Below are positions 9,148 to 21,000 of a stretch of 64,000 nt of DNA, one piece after another. Numbering within the stretch: the first letter of the stretch is position 1; each line of letters begins with the position of its first letter. This stretch comes from Cylindrotheca closterium (lineage: Eukaryota; Bacillariophyta; Bacillariophyceae; Bacillariales; Bacillariaceae). The stretch spans positions 991,036-1,055,035 of the forward strand of contig CAKOGP040000001.1 in NCBI GenBank assembly GCA_933822405.4, written 5' to 3'. A program made the position numbers and the translations under genes. The notes under the pieces were generated by a model. The model was not told where the DNA came from. It saw only the letters and a program-made list of their open reading frames with translations, and searched no databases.

Positions 9148-12100
9148 ATGATTATTATCCCTCAGTCCTCGCGATTGGCGATTGCAAGTCTTTGCTTGTT
9201 TGCTGTCTTTGCAGACCAAGAGTTTCCGCCGGGTCGCCCACCATCAATCGGGGGTGAATTTGAGGTTGAATTGTGTGACATGCCATGCCAAAATAATGGC
9301 AAATGCGTTGCGTTTGACTCGGACAATGACGGATTCTTGGATCCCCAGTGCCTCTGCAACACAACTTTTCAAGGAGATTTATGCGAGACTCCACGATCTT
9401 GTTCCCTTGCGTGCGAGAATGGCGGGACGTGCAGCTCGGGAGATGCGTGGTGGCTTATGCTAGCAGATGATCGTTCTTTGCCTCTCCTACAAGAAATACT
9501 CTACCGATGCTCCATTGAAGGCGGCAAATGCGAGATTCCGTTTTCTGACCAGAGTGGACGCTGCGTTTGTCCTTTTGGAACAAACGGGCCTCTTTGTGAG
9601 AATACATGTAACTTGTCCTGCCAAAATGGTGGGGAATGTATCTTCTCGGGATCGGAACAACGTTGCCGTTGTGCTGACAATTTCTATGGTGACCAATGTG
9701 AGAATGTATGCAGCAAGGGCTGTTTGAACGATGGAGTTTGCCTTGCCTACCCTTCCAGCGATGTCGCTGGTGGGTTTGAAGAGCAATGCATTTGTCGTGC
9801 CGGATTTGAAGGCGAGCAATGCGAGACTGTAACAGCATGCCCTATGTCGTGCCAGAATGAAGGTGCTTGCAAGTTTAGGGAATCATGGATATTTGAAGAA
9901 AATCGAGAGGACGGATTCATTTTGCAGTACTGGCAATCCATGATTGAACGGTGCACCGTCCGAAACCTTCCTATTGCCGATTGCCTTCGAGTCGAAGAAC
10001 CCACGCCGTATTGTGACTGCCCTCCCACCACATTTGGAAACACATGTGGAATCACTTGCGATCTTGATTGCCAAAATGGTTCTACTTGTCAGTTCAACGG
10101 GCGAGACAAGTTTTGTCCCTGTGAAATCGGCTTTGCCGGTGACTTGTGCCAGTTCGAATGTACTAAGGGCTGTGTCAATGGTGCGTGCAATGCCGATGCC
10201 ACCGGTCAATGGTGCCAGTGCTCACCCTTCTTTGACGGGGATCTTTGTGAGACTGAACGAGCTTGTGACAAGACTTGTTTTAACGATGGAAAATGCGAAT
10301 TCCTCGAGGGATTCCGAGAATACAATGAAAAGTACTTTGAGGAGTGCGTCCGTCAAAACTTTGGTGGTTGCCCCGGACCCGAGGATGTCCAACGATGCGC
10401 TTGTACCGATGGCTTTGTTGGAAATGATTGCAGCCAGCCGTGTCCGTGTCAAAACGGGGGTACATGTCGCGGCAACTACTACAACCGCAAGCTGGAAGAT
10501 GACGAAGGAGAGTATATCGACGATCAGCTGTATTATGAAGAAAATGAAGAAGAAGAGCAGGACGATGCCATTGGCTATTTCTGTCAATGTCCCTTTGGTC
10601 ACTACGGTAAGTTAGCCCAATGATGCTTCTAGAAACAACCGGTGAATATCCTTCTGACTCCTATGAACTCTATCTCTTCTACAGGTCAAAATTGCCAGTT
10701 CAAGTTTGATTCCGAGAGCTGTGAACTAACTTGCGAGAATGGGGTAAGTGGTTCTTTTCAGACTAGCCGTTTATAAAAACATATTACATGAAACTCACCT
10801 TGTGCTCTAATTGAATTAGGGATATTGTACACAAGATTTTGCCTGGAACGAAGATGGATCCGTCCCGGACGATGATCAGTTTGGTAACAGCTACAACAAC
10901 AACAACAACAACAATCAAAACCAAAACTATTACGACTACAACAACGCTCAAACCGGTCGACAGAGCAACAACAACAACAACTCTGGCGGCGCGACTACTG
11001 ATGTGCCGCCAACTGTTCAACCGCCGTTCGAATACTGCACGTGCCCTGAAGGATTCACTGGAACGTCCTGTGAGACCCAAATCGACGCTTGTCACAACCA
11101 GTGCAAAAATGGTGGTGTTTGCGTCACCGACAACATCAGTACTCAAGATCTTGGGAACCGAGCTCTGCAGGTTGCCACATCTTCCCCGACTTCTGCCCCA
11201 GTAAGACGGACACAGGATGCCCCGACTACTCCTCCAATATTTGCCCCGACTACTTCCCCAACAAGACCGACACTATTCCCTGGTTCTTGCTCTTGTCCAG
11301 AAGGCTATTCCGGTGACTTGTGCGAACGCAAGACTTGCGGATCTGGCTACTGTAGCCACGGTGGATCTTGTATCGAGCTACCCTCAGGTCAAACAACTCT
11401 CGCTGGAGACGACTATGTTTGCGATTGCTCCACATCGACCTTGGAGGAAACTGTCGGTATTGGACGCAATTGCGACGCTATTGTGTACTCCACTTGTTCT
11501 TTTTTCAGCAGCAAGATGAATCCAAATGAAGCATGGTCGTGCGCAGGCTACGGAAAATGCTTCAAGGAAGGTCAAGATTCAATTCCTCAGTGCTCCTGCG
11601 ACACGACTTTCACCGGGCCTAGATGTGAATTCGACATCAACGATCCCAAGGACGTGGCATGGAGTGAATGCAGTTTGGAGTGTTCTAACGGCGGTGTCTG
11701 TCTGAAGGGAGCCACCAAACCAATTGCCGATATCTTTATTCCATTCACTGAAGGAACCAAGAAGTCTGGCCTCTTTGACTATCAGACACCTGACTTTGAA
11801 TATTGCTACTGTCCCGATGGGTTCTTTGGTGTGCAGTGCGATAAGCAATATGATATTTGTGGCAATCGTGAGCACATTTGCTTCCATGGATCGAAATGTA
11901 AGAATGATAGTGGCGCATGGGGTTGCGATTGCAGAGGGACAGAAAGTGCGGGGTTATATTGTCAGTATAAAGCAACTGACGATTGCGGCGATAGTAATTT
12001 GGACACCTTCTGTACGAATGAAGCTGCCTGTACCCTCGACTCCAGCTCCGATGCATTGTAAGTGTTTATGTCTTGTCATCGAAAACTGCGAAATTATCCA

Positions 12101-12303
12101 TGCTAACGTGTAGACTTGTGCGATGATATTTTAGGTGTACATGTGTGGAAGGATGGGAAGGTACCAAGTGCGAAATCGAGGTCAAATTGGCAGCTCCTTC
12201 AGGTGGTGAAGGTGGTTGGTCGAGTGCCCCCACTTTGGCTGGAACTTTGCTTTCTGTCTTGTCCGTTGCACTGTTGAGCGTTGCCCTGGTTACTATCGCT
12301 TAG
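9148..12303 (+). CDS. secreted multi-EGF protein, tandem copy B
   Basis: Four exons: 9148-10606, 10685-10743, 10820-12057 and 12135-12303. Introns are 76-78 nt at the same positions and phases as in copy A, and the frame closes at 974 residues. The ATG starts a signal peptide (RLAIASLCLFAVFA). The EGF-like modules follow the same order as in copy A. Two regions differ in length. Copy B has an Asn-rich insertion near residues 520-565 (NSYNNNNNNNQNQN and NNNNNS tracts) inside one EGF module, and a longer Thr/Pro linker with repeated SPTSAP/APTTSPT words. The C-terminal hydrophobic tail again suggests GPI anchoring. The 3' third (about 11400-12290), intron included, is nearly identical to copy A, while the 5' part is visibly more diverged. 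Confidence 0.85.
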
Positions 12304-12620
12304 TCACTTGGAAGAGGAGCCAACGGATACAAACTAGTGCGATCCTAGTGAAAACATGCCACAATCCCCACGAAGGCACTTAGGATTTGTACGTCAAACA
12401 TAAACTTAAGGATAATTTGGCACATTTTTTTATAGTCTCTAATGGTTGCTAAAATTTTAAAAGGTACCCTTCAACACAGAATAATGTACAAATGAAACGA
12501 GCTGGGTAGCCTCAACTGCAATGAATAGAGGCACTTCGAGCAAAAGCCCCCTCATGATTGGGGACGAAGCAACTTGAATTGCATACTACAAACGATAGCA
12601 TGTCCATTCCTGGGATTTGA
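12304..12620. other. spacer, 3' flank of copy B
   Basis: About 320 bp between the copy B stop codon and the stop of the truncated membrane gene on the other strand. It contains a copy A-like 3' flank (TTTGGCACATTTTTTT near 12417) and nothing coding. I looked here on the minus strand for the missing C-terminal part of the neighbouring membrane protein and did not find it. Confidence 0.5.
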
Positions 12621-13591
12621 TCACGAGGACAAGCTCCCCTGGTCATTGACAAGAATGAAAACATAAATCCCAAACATCACAGAACAAGTCGAGAAAAAGA
12701 GAACGGAATCTAAAGAGTTGGTGAAGGAATCGCCACGTCGCCTCGGTAGACTAATGTCTCGAACCAAGTCTGCACGACTCTCCATTTTGTCCCCTGGTAA
12801 TAAACTGTGAGCTGAACTAACAGAGTACTTATGAAAAACAAGAGCTAAAGGAAGACTCACCTAGATAACCATTGGCCACCACGGAAAAGGCCACATCGTC
12901 GATGCTTTGCAAGAACCCTAGGGCAGCGAAGTTCAGAAATAGGTTAAGCACCTCATCTGTGATCAAAAGCAGAATGAAATTCAGAATCAAGCTATATAAT
13001 CCATCAGCAAACCGAAGCAAGAAACTCAAGGCGAACTTGGAGGGGGTAGCGTATGGTGACGTCTCCAGGATGTCTTGATCATACTTCACATTCGCGATTC
13101 GAGCAAATACAGCCATTAAATCTTCCTGCATAGCCACAGCAACTGGGATCAAGAAGAATTGGGTAACTCTGGTCAATGTGCTCTTGCCATTAAAGTTCCC
13201 TTGACTGGTGATAGTACAGTGCCACGAGTTAGCTAGAGAACCGGACGTTGTGTTGACGGACTATCAGCCGATTGACATACCTTCGACTATACAAGTCAAA
13301 ACCCAATAGTCTATTGCACGCCAATAACAAAATATTCCGTCTGATTAGAAGCAAAACAGCAAATGATTCGCCAATACCTCAGTGATCCACTCACGTAAAC
13401 AACATCAGCTTCAAAAAGACCACATATAGAGCAAACATGAACGTTCTTCCAAATACGGGCGCCACAAAGATCAAACTGTAGACATCCTCCCCAAGTTCTT
13501 GTCTCTCATCAATGTCTGGAGGACGAATCGTCGAGGTGTGCCAGGTAAGTTTAGGCCTGTCGTCATCGTCGAAAATATCGCCACCTTCCAT
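12621..13591 (-). pseudogene. truncated multi-TM diatom-type membrane protein
   Basis: Three exons join in frame on the minus strand: 13395-13591, 12861-13204 and 12621-12793, giving 237 residues with introns of 190 and 67 nt. The middle exon has at least two hydrophobic helices and a motif TDEVLNLFLNFAALGFLQSI followed by DDVAFSVV. I recognise this from a large family of uncharacterised diatom membrane proteins that usually continue with another helix and a long extracellular region. Here the frame stops soon after the third helix (SVMFGIYVFILVND), and no continuation is visible downstream. The N-terminal part before the ATG at 13591 also looks short. It may be a decayed copy, or a gene with missed exons. 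The exon joins are my inference. Confidence 0.5.
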
Positions 13592-13994
13592 TGGGAATGC
13601 CTTCCGAGTATTATTTTGGAGGGAATGCAAGAAACGGATGAATAAAATAAATTATGGCAAGGAATGAAAAGGTCAATCAATCGTAAAAAACCAAGCTGGC
13701 AACACCAGAAATAGATCCATCATCTTACCATATTATTTACAGTCTGTTGCTAACGGCTTTATAAGAGGCGCAGCGAGTTGCCTCGTCAAAGCTTCTATTG
13801 AATTAGGATGGATGATATTGGTTGCAAAGTTGGATGGAAAGCAGTTTTGAAAGCGACAAAAGAACAGAGATAGTGCTGTTTTGGCTCGGATGATTGATTG
13901 ATTCATTCATTCCATCCAACAAAATTAAATAAACGATCTTGATTTTTTTAAACAGCTACAAACTGTACTGTAGTTTACACAAGTGATTAATCGC
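13592..13994. other. spacer with GATT/CATT repeats
   Basis: About 400 bp between the presumed start of the truncated membrane gene and the PAF1 stop codon, both on the minus strand. It contains TGATTGATTGATTCATTCATTCC at about 13888-13911 and otherwise nothing recognisable. Confidence 0.4.
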
Positions 13995-15707
13995 TTAGTC
14001 TGCAACAATCGTCGTCTTGGTAGTATTCCCCAGAAGGCCATCGTCACTATCACTATCCGAGTCGACAGTCATCTTGTTTCCTGCGGTACTGCTGCTGGTT
14101 GGATTTAACTTTTGTTCCACGTCGTAGTCCACTTCGGTCAGCCGTTCGTCCGCTTCATGCTTTTCGTCTTCCGTCATGGCCCTTCTGGTAATGTTCATGA
14201 TATGATTTCTCTTCTTGATTGGTCTACCGCCAGACAATTGGACTCTCGAAGAAATGGGCAGGTAGCTTGCGACCTCGGCCGCCGCATCGATCCAGATACA
14301 ATAGTTGACATGTGGCGTATCTTCCTCCTTGAGGGGGAGAACATCCAATTCGTATTTTTGAATGGGTCTGAATTGATTATCTTCTTCCCCAGTAGGAGTA
14401 AACAATTGACAGGTCATGCGGGAGTTGGCATCTTTGCGATTGACATTGGCCACAAAGGCCTTGTCAATCTTCTCATCTGGCACCTTATCAATAACAACAT
14501 GTGTATACGGGCTGGCCCAGTGTTCGATATTGGGTAGAAAGGGCATTTCGCAAACTGGCTTGAGATTTCTCTTGCTGGGATGCTTCGTGACAGCCTTTTT
14601 GCATTCTTGAAACGTTTTGGTAATGGCCGATCCTGAACGGCGCTGAGAAACTTCTTGGTGTCGAACCTCCAAGTCTCTTGACTGCTCTTCCTTGGTCTTG
14701 ACCAATGACTTGAAGTCGTGAACCTTTCGACTGTAATCGTTGGACAAATAAGTAGTTTTCTTCATCCAGCTCTGCATCTTCTCGTTCAAGACACGCGAAA
14801 AGTTCTTTCTCTTGGAAGCTGACGCCACTGGTGACTTTGTTTTTTCCAAAAACCCGGAGGGAGACTTGCCAGCCAGAGCCAACCGCGCTGTCGCTCGGGC
14901 ATAATCTCTGCGCTTTTTGAGTTGTTCTGCTGCGGTGTCGCCCAAGGATCCCTTCCAATTCAGTAGATTTTCATCTGCCGCATCCAGTGTCGGTGTCCCC
15001 GTGGATGGAGGTTTGTAAAGTTGAGGGTCCATGGCAGATGGTGCCAATGGAACTCCCAAATCTCGTTCCGAATGTAGTTTCCAACTATAGTTGACTTCCA
15101 CCGCATTGAGAGGTTTGTATTGACTGATATCATGCAAGACACCTTCCAATCCATTTCCAACAAAGCAAGGTCCTACAGGCGGTCGTGGAGGAGCGTTGCG
15201 AAATTTAAAATCAATTTGAAACCCCTGTGCTCTCTGTGCAAACAAGTCTTGGAATTTAGATTTCTTTGCTGGCGGAGGGGGCGCTCCTGGTGATTTGGAT
15301 CGTTTACGATCTCCTCCAGCTTGTTTACCCAAAATCTTAAGGGCGTGCTCTTTTCGTTTTCGTTCTTTTTCTCTTTGGGCATCAGATTTTTGTGATTTGG
15401 AAGCCTAGCATTAGAGCATTTTGAGGGCGGAATGGGAACAAAAGCTATTGTAAGATCACGTTCCTGTTTCAGATTGTGCATGGCAGCAAATCAAACACAA
15501 TGAAAATGACAAACGATGTGATGTGATTGCCGAAAGAGCAACAAGGGCGATTTGAACTCTTTCAGTATTTCTCCATTCGATCATTATGATTGTTGTCTTC
15601 AATCTTTGTCTCCGTAACATTACGAAAGAGCTCACCTTTCTTCTTTCACGACGCTCGGCCTCTTCCCTCTTATGGCGGTCATCATCGTAACCTTCAGCGG
15701 GTGGCAT
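13995..15707 (-). CDS. PAF1: PAF1, RNA polymerase II-associated factor 1
   Basis: Two exons: 15636-15707 and 13995-15404, with a 231-nt intron, closing at 493 residues. Exon 1 encodes MPPAEGYDDD and a Glu/Arg/Lys helix that continues into exon 2. The Paf1 family region begins near residue 60 (FQDLFAQRAQGFQIDFKFRN) and runs through NYSWKLHSERDLGVPLAP, the core helix WMKKTTYLSNDY and a conserved MPFLPN stretch. The C terminus is acidic and Ser-rich (DSDSDSDDG). PAF1 is the scaffold subunit of the nuclear PAF complex, which travels with RNA polymerase II and promotes elongation and histone modification; this role is inferred from the family. It diverges from the F-box/Kelch gene across about 495 bp. 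A start inside exon 2 would lose a plausible spliced N terminus. Confidence 0.88.
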
Positions 15708-16202
15708 TGTTGCAGCTCCTGTCCAAACTTGGCGTTGGTTGGCTTAAGATTATTGAGATTTTAAAAGGCGTATAGCGTATTGTATTCCAGTGGAATGAAT
15801 CTAGTACCAAAATGCACTTTCTTTACTGTGCTCGTCTTGTTTCACAACTAAAGACGATGGATGTGGTTGTGTCCTGAAACAGGAGCCGATGGTGTTTGAC
15901 AATGGGTTCCGGTAAGAAATCTACTTACACCCAATTTTAAGGGGAGGGGAGAACAAAAGAGGAGTCAGTCAGTCACTCGATATATCATTCAATCAACCGA
16001 GTCGACGATTCTGAAATCTAAAAATCAATCATCACCACGTCAACGAGGATTCATCAAGGATACCTACTGATACCACTGATACCACTGATACCACTGATAC
16101 CACCGAAGAACAATAAGGTTGCAACACAAGGCAAACTAGCAGTCTAGTCTCGAATCTATCTACAATAGCTAACTATTATCTGAAAATAGTTCAATCATCA
16201 TA
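15708..16202. promoter_or_regulatory. divergent promoter region PAF1 / F-box-Kelch
   Basis: A 495-bp spacer between two start codons facing away from each other, so it must hold both promoters. It contains AGTCAGTCAGTCACTC near 15962 and a 9-bp tandem repeat at 16066-16101. No clear TATA box stands out. Confidence 0.6.
16066..16101 (+). repeat. four tandem copies of ACTGATACC
   Basis: The 9-mer ACTGATACC is repeated four times without mismatch, ending about 100 bp before the F-box/Kelch start codon. It probably lies in the promoter or 5' UTR. Confidence 0.9.
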
Positions 16203-17963
16203 ATGTTATTGGATTTGCCAGAGGATGCCTTGCGTTCTGTGGCGCTTCATCTAGAAGCTCCGGACGTTCTGAGCCTTCTTTCCACCCATAAGGATTTCCA
16301 AGAGCCCATTGGGAGATCGGCTACCTTTTGGGGCCAACTCCTTGCTCGGGATTTTGATCTGGCTGCAGGCAGTATTGCAGAGAATACCAGTCCGCGTCAG
16401 GAATATCTCACAAAGGCGTATGTGGATCATTTGCCAGCAGCACGCTGGTATCCAATTCGCCGAAGGCCAGTCTCGGTCTCGGCGCGAGAAGGACACTTGG
16501 CTTGTGTTCTGCCGGGTCCAGACAATGAACAACGCGTAGTCATAACAGGAGGATACTCCGATGATGATGAAGTCTACATGATGCGAGTGCCTTCGAAAAG
16601 TAAGACAAACAACACGGTCCAGACTTGGTCCTGGGAAAGTCTCATGCCCGGAAACAGTCGACCTAGTTTTACCTATGGAGCAAGTTTGAATGCGCTCGAT
16701 GCTACCACCATGAAAGATGGATGCCACGTAGCTCGTGCCATTCGATTTGGAGGCTTCCAGGCGGGTGGTTACTCCAATGAGGTCAATCAAGTCTGGCTCA
16801 TGACTGCAAGATCCGAGAAAGTGGACGACAAAAATTCGCCGAATCCTCTTCCAAGGAGCACAAGTGTCTCTTGGGACTTAATCCAGACTACCAATCCTCA
16901 ATGTGGGGCACCAAGGGCCTATCATACTGCAACCTTGATCGCTGGACGTTATCTAGTAATTTTGGGTGGAATGATGTGGCGAGAATCCATCCTTAGTGAG
17001 GCAATTTTGGATACCCAGACTTGGACTTGGATTACGGATCCAATCACTTCCTTTGGTAATGACAAGCCGAGTGGCCGTCATGGGCATTCGGTCATTCTAG
17101 ATAGTCGAAGAAATAGATTACTACTCTTTGGTGGAGGCAGTGGAACAGATCTATTGCGATCGGGAAAAGACAACAGTGAAGTATGGGAACTCAAAATGAA
17201 TGACGATTGGGAAACCAACTTGAAACTACCGTGGACTTGGTCCAAAATACACAACGATACCTGTACTCAGAGTGAGATTGATGAAGATGAAAATGAAAAT
17301 GGGGAAGAAGCAGATGGAAATTCTGACACAACCATGCAAACAACAAGGTCATCACCACCGCTTCCCCCAGCCGAAGCTTTGTGCATTGGTCGGTGTCATC
17401 ATGGCATCAAGGTAACCCCAAATACTGCCGTCTTTCTATTTGGGTCAGGTCGTCCGTCTACCAATGGAGTCATTGGCTACGATTTGCGCAACGATTGCTT
17501 CTTGAGGCCAAGGATTTCTGGCCCACTTCCAGTGCCACGATTCTCGGGTGTCGCAGTGTACCTGGAAAGTGAAGGCTACTTGATGACACATGGAGGATAC
17601 TCCTCACAGCAGTCCGATTGTATTGATGATCTTAGTATACTCGATTTGGCACCCTTTGTGAAACGAGACTTTACAGTGTTGCCCGTGGACACTGGCCGTC
17701 GTCCGCACCGCGAGATCACGAATGATGATGCTCAGAATGGTCGAATAAATAGAGGATATGGTGGAAACATGTTTGAGCAGCATCAATTCTTGACGCAAAT
17801 TGTTTCACTGACTCGCGGTGGATTGGTCACGCCTGCGGAGTTGGAAGAACTTCTGGCTAGCAGAGGCATCGTTTCCAACAATGGCGTCGTTGTTCTTGGT
17901 GAAGGGGGTGATTATGACAACGACGATGATGATGATGACGACGAGTATTACGTTGAAGAGTAG
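16203..17963 (+). CDS. F-box and Kelch-repeat protein
   Basis: Single exon, 586 residues. Residues 2-45 form an F-box (LLDLPEDALRSVALHLEAPD then LSLLSTHKDF). From about residue 95 on there are Kelch-like blades with double-glycine motifs: ITGGYSDDD near 115, ILGGMMW near 258, RHGHSVILDSRRNRLLLFGG near 297-316, and THGGYSSQQ near 462. An acidic insert (about 360-385) lies between blades, and the C terminus is a run of Asp/Glu. Such proteins usually act as substrate adaptors of SCF ubiquitin ligases; the propeller would bind the target, which cannot be predicted. It converges with the giant DUF3638 gene, with only 64 bp between stop codons. Confidence 0.8.
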   Translation: MLLDLPEDALRSVALHLEAPDVLSLLSTHKDFQEPIGRSATFWGQLLARDFDLAAGSIAENTSPRQEYLTKAYVDHLPAARWYPIRRRPVSVSAREGHLACVLPGPDNEQRVVITGGYSDDDEVYMMRVPSKSKTNNTVQTWSWESLMPGNSRPSFTYGASLNALDATTMKDGCHVARAIRFGGFQAGGYSNEVNQVWLMTARSEKVDDKNSPNPLPRSTSVSWDLIQTTNPQCGAPRAYHTATLIAGRYLVILGGMMWRESILSEAILDTQTWTWITDPITSFGNDKPSGRHGHSVILDSRRNRLLLFGGGSGTDLLRSGKDNSEVWELKMNDDWETNLKLPWTWSKIHNDTCTQSEIDEDENENGEEADGNSDTTMQTTRSSPPLPPAEALCIGRCHHGIKVTPNTAVFLFGSGRPSTNGVIGYDLRNDCFLRPRISGPLPVPRFSGVAVYLESEGYLMTHGGYSSQQSDCIDDLSILDLAPFVKRDFTVLPVDTGRRPHREITNDDAQNGRINRGYGGNMFEQHQFLTQIVSLTRGGLVTPAELEELLASRGIVSNNGVVVLGEGGDYDNDDDDDDDEYYVEE

Positions 17964-18027
17964 ATTGGAATCAATCCATTGCAGGTCATATAATTTTGTC
18001 TTTAAATATTTTTGATTTTGGTTTATT

Positions 18028-21000
18028 CTACTTGGGGTTCACATAACCACCACCAGCTGGTTTCACATTCTGCTGACGGGTATCGCTGTATTCTTTCAAG
18101 AAGAATCTCCGACTCTTCAAATCCCAACTCTTTTGCCTTGGTGGGTCGCTGCCGCTGACAAAGCCAACCAAGTTTAATGTGTTGAACACCCAAATACTTC
18201 CTTGGCGACCGCCAGAACCAGCATCGTCCCAAATCTTTTGCAAAAATCCACTAGGTTTGCACCAGTCGCGTGGGACGCAACGCATTGACGTTACATCGGG
18301 CATCTTGTCCTTCTTGGTTCCAACGAAGCCCAGCGACACAAACTCTTCGCCTGGTGGCACTGGCTCCCATGCGTAGAAATGATTCTTTCCGTGAGTCACA
18401 CTCCAAGCCAGGCGGAATCTTGCAGGATGTGGTAGGTACCTGTCAAGAACGTGTGGAAGCCAACTACTTCCACCGACCCAACTTCCTGTCGTATCTGTAA
18501 CTTCGAGGCATAGGCGATCATGTCCATCGCGACTTGGATTATCATATCCCATTCCAGAGAAGTGACCCAACGAGACCACAATCTTGTTTTGTCTCAGCAC
18601 ACCTCCACCTACGGATGGTTCCCAAATGCTGATCTTTTGTCGGCTCATGCTGCCTTGACTGTTCCATACCAAGCTGAATTTCGTTGCTTTTCTGGCTTTC
18701 ACCTTGATGGCTGCAAGAACTGCTTCTGGAATCTTTACAACCCTCTTTTCCTTGTCATTTGTAGGCATCGGTGGCAGTGGCATACCATTGTTAAACGCTG
18801 CAGCATTTTGAGCCATCGTGCCATCATCTTCAAATCCAACAGCCGCCTTGAATTCTTCAAGATTGATGAACCCATCTCTGTCCTTGTCCAATTCCTTCAT
18901 AAAACCAAGGAGTAATACCTGGTCAAGAGGCAAACCAAGCCAAGTCAAACCACGCTTGAGATCATCGTAGTTCAGCAAACCATCTCTATTATGGTCGATG
19001 GCAGTGAAGCAATCTCTTGGATACATTCCTCTTGACTTCAGCATTGCAGTGATTCGACCCGCAGCAAGCTTGTAGTTGAGCAAGTGATGCTCGTCTGCAG
19101 TAATGAACACCTTGGACAAGGCTGTAGTTGATGGATCTCTCTGTTTTCTTCTACGATTACTCATCACTTCCACAAAGAAGTTGTATCGTCGCTCCAAGTC
19201 GTTGTCTTGCAGGGCTCGCACTAGAACACTCAATTCCTTTGGTTGATAGTTCATTGAACTATCTATGAAGCGGTAGCATGCCTGCGCAGTTGAATCTTGG
19301 AAACTCTGCGCAGGTTGGTAGCCATACGTTGAATCCAGCATAGTCCTCTCTGTTCGCAAGGCTACAGCAGTATCTCGGCCAGGGATTAGTGGCAGTGATG
19401 TCTGTTGGTGCATGATTGCACGCATACATTCTGCTTCAAACAATGATAATGCAACATAGTAACGTCCTGCCTGCACACGATTGAAGAGACGCTGCTGCAG
19501 AAGTTGCTTGAGATCTTCAAACGTGATTGGACGATGCTGCAAGTCCGGCATCTTCTCAAAGAACTTTGCACCGTCCTCACCGTCGACATCGACATCGACA
19601 GCTCTAAGTACCTCTTTCAATTCTGACATGGTTATCGTCCCTTTCTGCTTGCCGTCTGGACCAGTAAATGCCCTGCGTAACATCTTCTCTTGTGTTTGGG
19701 AGAACGATTTTCCGCCGGTTGCAACCTCTTGCAGAAGTGATCTTGAGGGACAGAAATCCATTGTTACGATCACATTCTTAAGACGCCTATGAGTTTTTGT
19801 GCTCCACGTTTTCTCATAGTAGTTTTTGGACATGTACAAATACTCTGGAAACTGAAGGCCGATGGCCTTCGAGAAAAGATAATTCTTCACTGTGAATTCG
19901 CTTGCAGGATAGAAGTATTTCTGCCAAGACGTCGATCCATACCCCTCCGGGTTTTTCTTCAACCATTTCCCGAAGTCTGGATTGAATGGTACACACAAAG
20001 ACTCTACCGTCCATGGATCTGGATCTTCGCCGTCACGTGAATACTTTTTCTTCTTTGGTGCCTCATCAACGACCTCTTCTTCCTCCTCCTCCTCCTCTTC
20101 TTCTTCTTCCTCCTCCTCTTCTTCCTCCTTTGAGATTCACAAAACAATCAGCACAAAGTCAGATAACGAGCAAATAATATGTTGATATGTCTTCTAAACA
20201 TAAACGTACCTGCTCTTTGAGGACCTCTTCTTCAGCCACTTGCTCCTTCTGGAGGTTCGCATCCTGGTCTTCCTCGTTTGCTTCGGCAACAGATGGTTCT
20301 CCGAAACGAGATTTGACCAAAGTTTCTGAGTTTACAAGCACCATGAGAATCTTGTCCACCACAGCCTTGTCATATTCGGATTGAATGAAGTCCTTCCGTG
20401 CGATGACACTATTTCTCAGAGTGTCCGATAGAGGAATTGGCAAAGGAATGCTGTTCTGAATGGTGAAATCCAGTCGCTCGCTCAAGATATCAACGATCTT
20501 TTGAATCTTTTCGATTCCAATCGGTGGCGTCTTCGGAGAACCAGCAGTATCTGGGAGCACAAGAGACTTGATCTTCTCAAAATCATCCGCAAAGAGTCGC
20601 TTCGAACCTCGCAACCACTCTTCAAAGCCAATGGTCCCGTCGTCTTGATTCGCTGCTCCGGTCGCTTTCTTACTTTGATTGGCGAATTCCTTCACACGCT
20701 CGGAGAAAGCAAGTTGCGTAAGTTCTCTATAGTGCCTTGTCAAGGTGTGATAAGCACGCTTCCTTGACACGTTGTCAATGCTCTGTTGACAAAGCATTCG
20801 GAACTGCATGTTCTCGCTTCTCATACCGTTGACTGTCAACCATGCGGCAACATTTATCAAAAGCTGTCGACCACTGGCGGCGGGAACAAGTGATGCCGAT
20901 GCTGCCGGACTGCTAACTTGCAATGACAGCAGATCCGCGCCGTATCCACCAGCAGCTGGTTGTGGTGGCGCCTGCTGCGAAAAAGCGGTTGCTTGCTGTT

